Positions 5,674-7,081 of a stretch of 7,081 bases of DNA are shown piece after piece (within the stretch, counting starts at the first letter, position 1; every line of letters starts with the position of its first letter). This DNA is from Bacillota bacterium. Its GTDB lineage: Bacteria; Bacillota; Clostridia; Christensenellales; CAG-138. Made by a program: the position numbers and the translations under genes. The notes under the pieces were generated by a model. The model saw only the letters and a program-made list of their open reading frames with translations. It was not told the DNA's origin and did no database searches. The stretch lies in assembly GCA_023458355.1 (NCBI GenBank), contig JAEWZS010000257.1:1-7081 (forward strand), read 5' to 3'.

Positions 5674-6896
5674 TGACAGCAGAGATTGTTGCGGTTGGAA
5701 CCGAACTGTTGATGGGGCAGATCCTCAACACAAATGCACAGTTCATCGCCCAAAGGCTTGCATCGGCGGGTGTGAACTGCTATTTTCAAACCGTTGTGGG
5801 AGATAATCCTACACGCCTTAGTGAAACGCTTTCCCTCGCGCTTTCGCGTGCAAACTTGGTGATTGTTACCGGTGGCTTGGGGCCGACCGGAGATGATCTC
5901 ACGAAGGAGACCGCAGCTGCTCTCTTCAATAAAGAGCTTCAGTATGATGAGGAAAGTCTAACTATACTTAAAAAACACTTTGCCGGCAGAGAAATGACAC
6001 CCAATAACCTGAAGCAGGCTATGTTTCCTGTAGGTTCCATTATATTAAAGAATGACAACGGTACTGCACCCGGCTGCATTATAGAGGAGAACGGCAAGGC
6101 AATCGTGCTCTTGCCAGGGCCGCCCCGCGAAATGCAACCCATGGTTGAGGATCAGTTGCTCCCTTATATAGCTCAAAGAGAAGGAAGTATGCTCTACTCA
6201 CGCGTTGTTCGAATCTTTGGGGTAGGGGAATCGGCTGTAGAACACCGCCTTAAGGAGCTTATCGACAACCAGCAAAACCCCACCATTGCACCTTATGCTC
6301 TTGCGGGTGAGGTAACCCTTCGCGTTACGGCACACTGTAAGTCAGTGGCGGAGGGGGAGGCGCTTATCGCACCCGTACTCGAAAAGATAGAAGCAATCAT
6401 TGGGGACGCGGTATTCTCTACGAGTAACGAGGCGCTTCATGAGGTTTGCGGCAATCTTATGATAGAAAAAGGCCTCACACTCTCTATAGCGGAAAGCTGT
6501 ACGGGAGGGCTTATCGCTTCAACTATCGTTTCCATGCCCGGAAGCTCAGCGTTTTTTCTCGAAAGCGCTGTTACTTACTCCGACCTTGCAAAACAAAGGC
6601 GTTTGGGTGTAAAGGAAGAAACTCTTGCTGAATTTGGCGCCGTCAGCCGCGAAACAGCCATTGAGATGGCAAAGGGTATGCAAAAGAGTTCCGGCAGCGA
6701 TATCGCTTTATCCGTAACGGGCATTGCAGGGCCGGGCGGTGGGAGCTTAGAGAAACCTGTAGGGCTAGTGTATATCGGCATTGCGGATGCTTCCGGTGCG
6801 GATGCCTTTGCGTTTCGCTTCAGCGGGAGCCGTGAGCGCATACGGCAGCTATCCATGCTAAATGCGCTCGACATACTGCGCAGAAAAATAAAGTAG
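5673..6896 (+). CDS. cinA: CinA: competence/damage-inducible protein with MoCF-type (COG1058) and NMN deamidase (PncC) domains
   Basis: A two-domain cytoplasmic protein of 407 residues, the usual full-length CinA size. Residues 1-170 form the MoCF/COG1058 domain: VGTELLMGQILNTN (8-21), GGLGPTGDD (67-75) and LPGPPREM (147-154). In studied homologues this domain has ADP-ribose pyrophosphatase activity. A linking region follows. Residues about 252-405 form the PncC-type NMN deamidase domain: AESCTGGL (273-280, with the family nucleophile serine S275), the conserved lysine K307 in SDLAKQRRLGV, and TGIAGPGGG (349-357). The enzyme returns nicotinamide mononucleotide, formed by DNA ligase among others, to NAD synthesis. 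Both domains keep their key motifs. The ATG shares one base with the pgsA TAA stop, and its Shine-Dalgarno sequence is unusually distant. recA lies 55 bases downstream with no terminator between, the arrangement known from pneumococcus and many Firmicutes. Confidence 0.96.
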   Translation: MTAEIVAVGTELLMGQILNTNAQFIAQRLASAGVNCYFQTVVGDNPTRLSETLSLALSRANLVIVTGGLGPTGDDLTKETAAALFNKELQYDEESLTILKKHFAGREMTPNNLKQAMFPVGSIILKNDNGTAPGCIIEENGKAIVLLPGPPREMQPMVEDQLLPYIAQREGSMLYSRVVRIFGVGESAVEHRLKELIDNQQNPTIAPYALAGEVTLRVTAHCKSVAEGEALIAPVLEKIEAIIGDAVFSTSNEALHEVCGNLMIEKGLTLSIAESCTGGLIASTIVSMPGSSAFFLESAVTYSDLAKQRRLGVKEETLAEFGAVSRETAIEMAKGMQKSSGSDIALSVTGIAGPGGGSLEKPVGLVYIGIADASGADAFAFRFSGSRERIRQLSMLNALDILRRKIK

Positions 6897-6908
6897 ATGC
6901 AATTCATT

Positions 6909-6922
6909 CGAACAAATGTTAT
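6909..6922 (+). promoter_or_regulatory. LexA (DinR/SOS) box upstream of recA
   Basis: CGAAC-AAAT-GTTAT matches the Gram-positive LexA consensus CGAAC-N4-GTTCG at 8 of 10 defined positions; the last two bases of the right half differ. The site overlaps the recA -10 element, where LexA would block polymerase binding. Its place directly before recA, the standard LexA target, supports the call. Confidence 0.75.
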
Positions 6923-6925
6923 AAT
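6917..6925 (+). promoter_or_regulatory. Extended -10 promoter of recA
   Basis: TGTTATAAT (6917-6925) is a perfect TATAAT with the TGn extension. The region 17 bases upstream (6897-6902, ATGCAA) is a poor -35 box. Transcription should start near 6932, leaving a leader of about 20 bases before the recA ATG. Confidence 0.7.
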
Positions 6926-6951
6926 AAATTATTCTGCAAGAGGGATGGTGT

Positions 6952-7081
6952 ATGAACCGCATGGTGGGGAAGGAAAAAGCATTGGAAATGGCCTTGAGCC
7001 AAATCGAAAAACAGTTTGGCAAAGGCACAGTGATGAAGCTTGGTGATGTCGCCTCCAAAATTACCGTTTCCACAATACCTT
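6952..7081 (+). CDS. recA: Recombinase RecA (N-terminal end only; 3' truncated by window edge)
   Basis: The first 43 codons are present, and the gene runs off the right edge with one base of codon 44. RecA forms filaments on single-stranded DNA, drives homologous recombination and stimulates LexA self-cleavage in the SOS response. The visible part, KALEMALSQIEKQFGKG followed by VMKLGD and ending in STIP, is the highly conserved N-terminal polymerisation helix and the approach to the core of bacterial RecA; the Walker motifs lie outside the window. GAGGG (6940-6944) sits 7 bases before the chosen ATG. A second in-frame ATG at 6961 is less well placed. Its own promoter and LexA box precede it, and readthrough from cinA is also likely because no hairpin terminator is seen in the gap. 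Confidence 0.96.
   Translation, partial: MNRMVGKEKALEMALSQIEKQFGKGTVMKLGDVASKITVSTIP

Noticed and set aside
6575..7073. Antisense open frames over the cinA end and recA start
   Set aside because: They overlap conserved coding sequence and the recA control region and have no supporting features.
1..7081. A novel multi-gene system, mobile element or CRISPR array
   Set aside because: Apart from the partial PBP-like tail, every gene falls in a well-known family, and the block from ftsK to recA follows a gene order common in Firmicutes. No direct repeat arrays, transposase, integrase or attachment-like sites were seen.

Overview
This window is a chromosomal housekeeping stretch from a bacterium of the Firmicutes, most likely a Clostridia-type lineage. 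The evidence is the gene order ftsK/spoIIIE – rimO – pgsA – cinA – recA, which is classic for that phylum, together with strong AGGAGG-like ribosome binding sites, sigma-A type promoters and a Gram-positive style LexA (DinR) box in front of recA. Base composition is moderate rather than AT-rich, which is unusual for Clostridium proper. A lineage such as Christensenellales would fit, but genus-level placement is only a guess.

Layout from left to right, all genes on the + strand. Bases 1-450 are the 3' end of a gene that starts outside the window; it looks like the C-terminal tail of a class A penicillin-binding protein ending in a fibronectin/Ig-like beta domain. A Rho-independent terminator follows (493-528). 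A single-gene unit encoding a GntR/FadR-type regulator (630-1301) comes next, with its own consensus promoter (527-555), a candidate operator at the transcription start (563-580) and a perfect-stem terminator (1319-1349). An extended -10 promoter (1351-1359) then starts a tightly packed operon: ftsK (1386-3839), rimO (3836-5137), pgsA (5134-5673) and cinA (5673-6896). The junctions overlap by 4, 4 and 1 bases, so translation is probably coupled. After a 55-base gap that carries an extended -10 promoter fused to a LexA-type box, recA begins at 6952 and runs off the right edge.

The operon joins functions that are not biochemically one pathway but are all core: chromosome pumping at the septum (FtsK), ribosomal protein S12 methylthiolation (RimO), anionic phospholipid synthesis (PgsA), pyridine nucleotide repair/salvage (CinA), and next door recombination and SOS control (RecA). 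No terminator is visible between cinA and recA, so recA can probably be read both from the operon and from its own damage-responsive promoter.

I saw no mobile element, CRISPR array, tRNA, rRNA or riboswitch, and no candidate for a novel multi-gene system. The points worth a second look are small: the orphan GntR regulator and its operator, promoters interlocked with terminators, a changed ATQRP motif in FtsK, the PBP tail domain, the recA control region, and the distant Shine-Dalgarno sequence of cinA.
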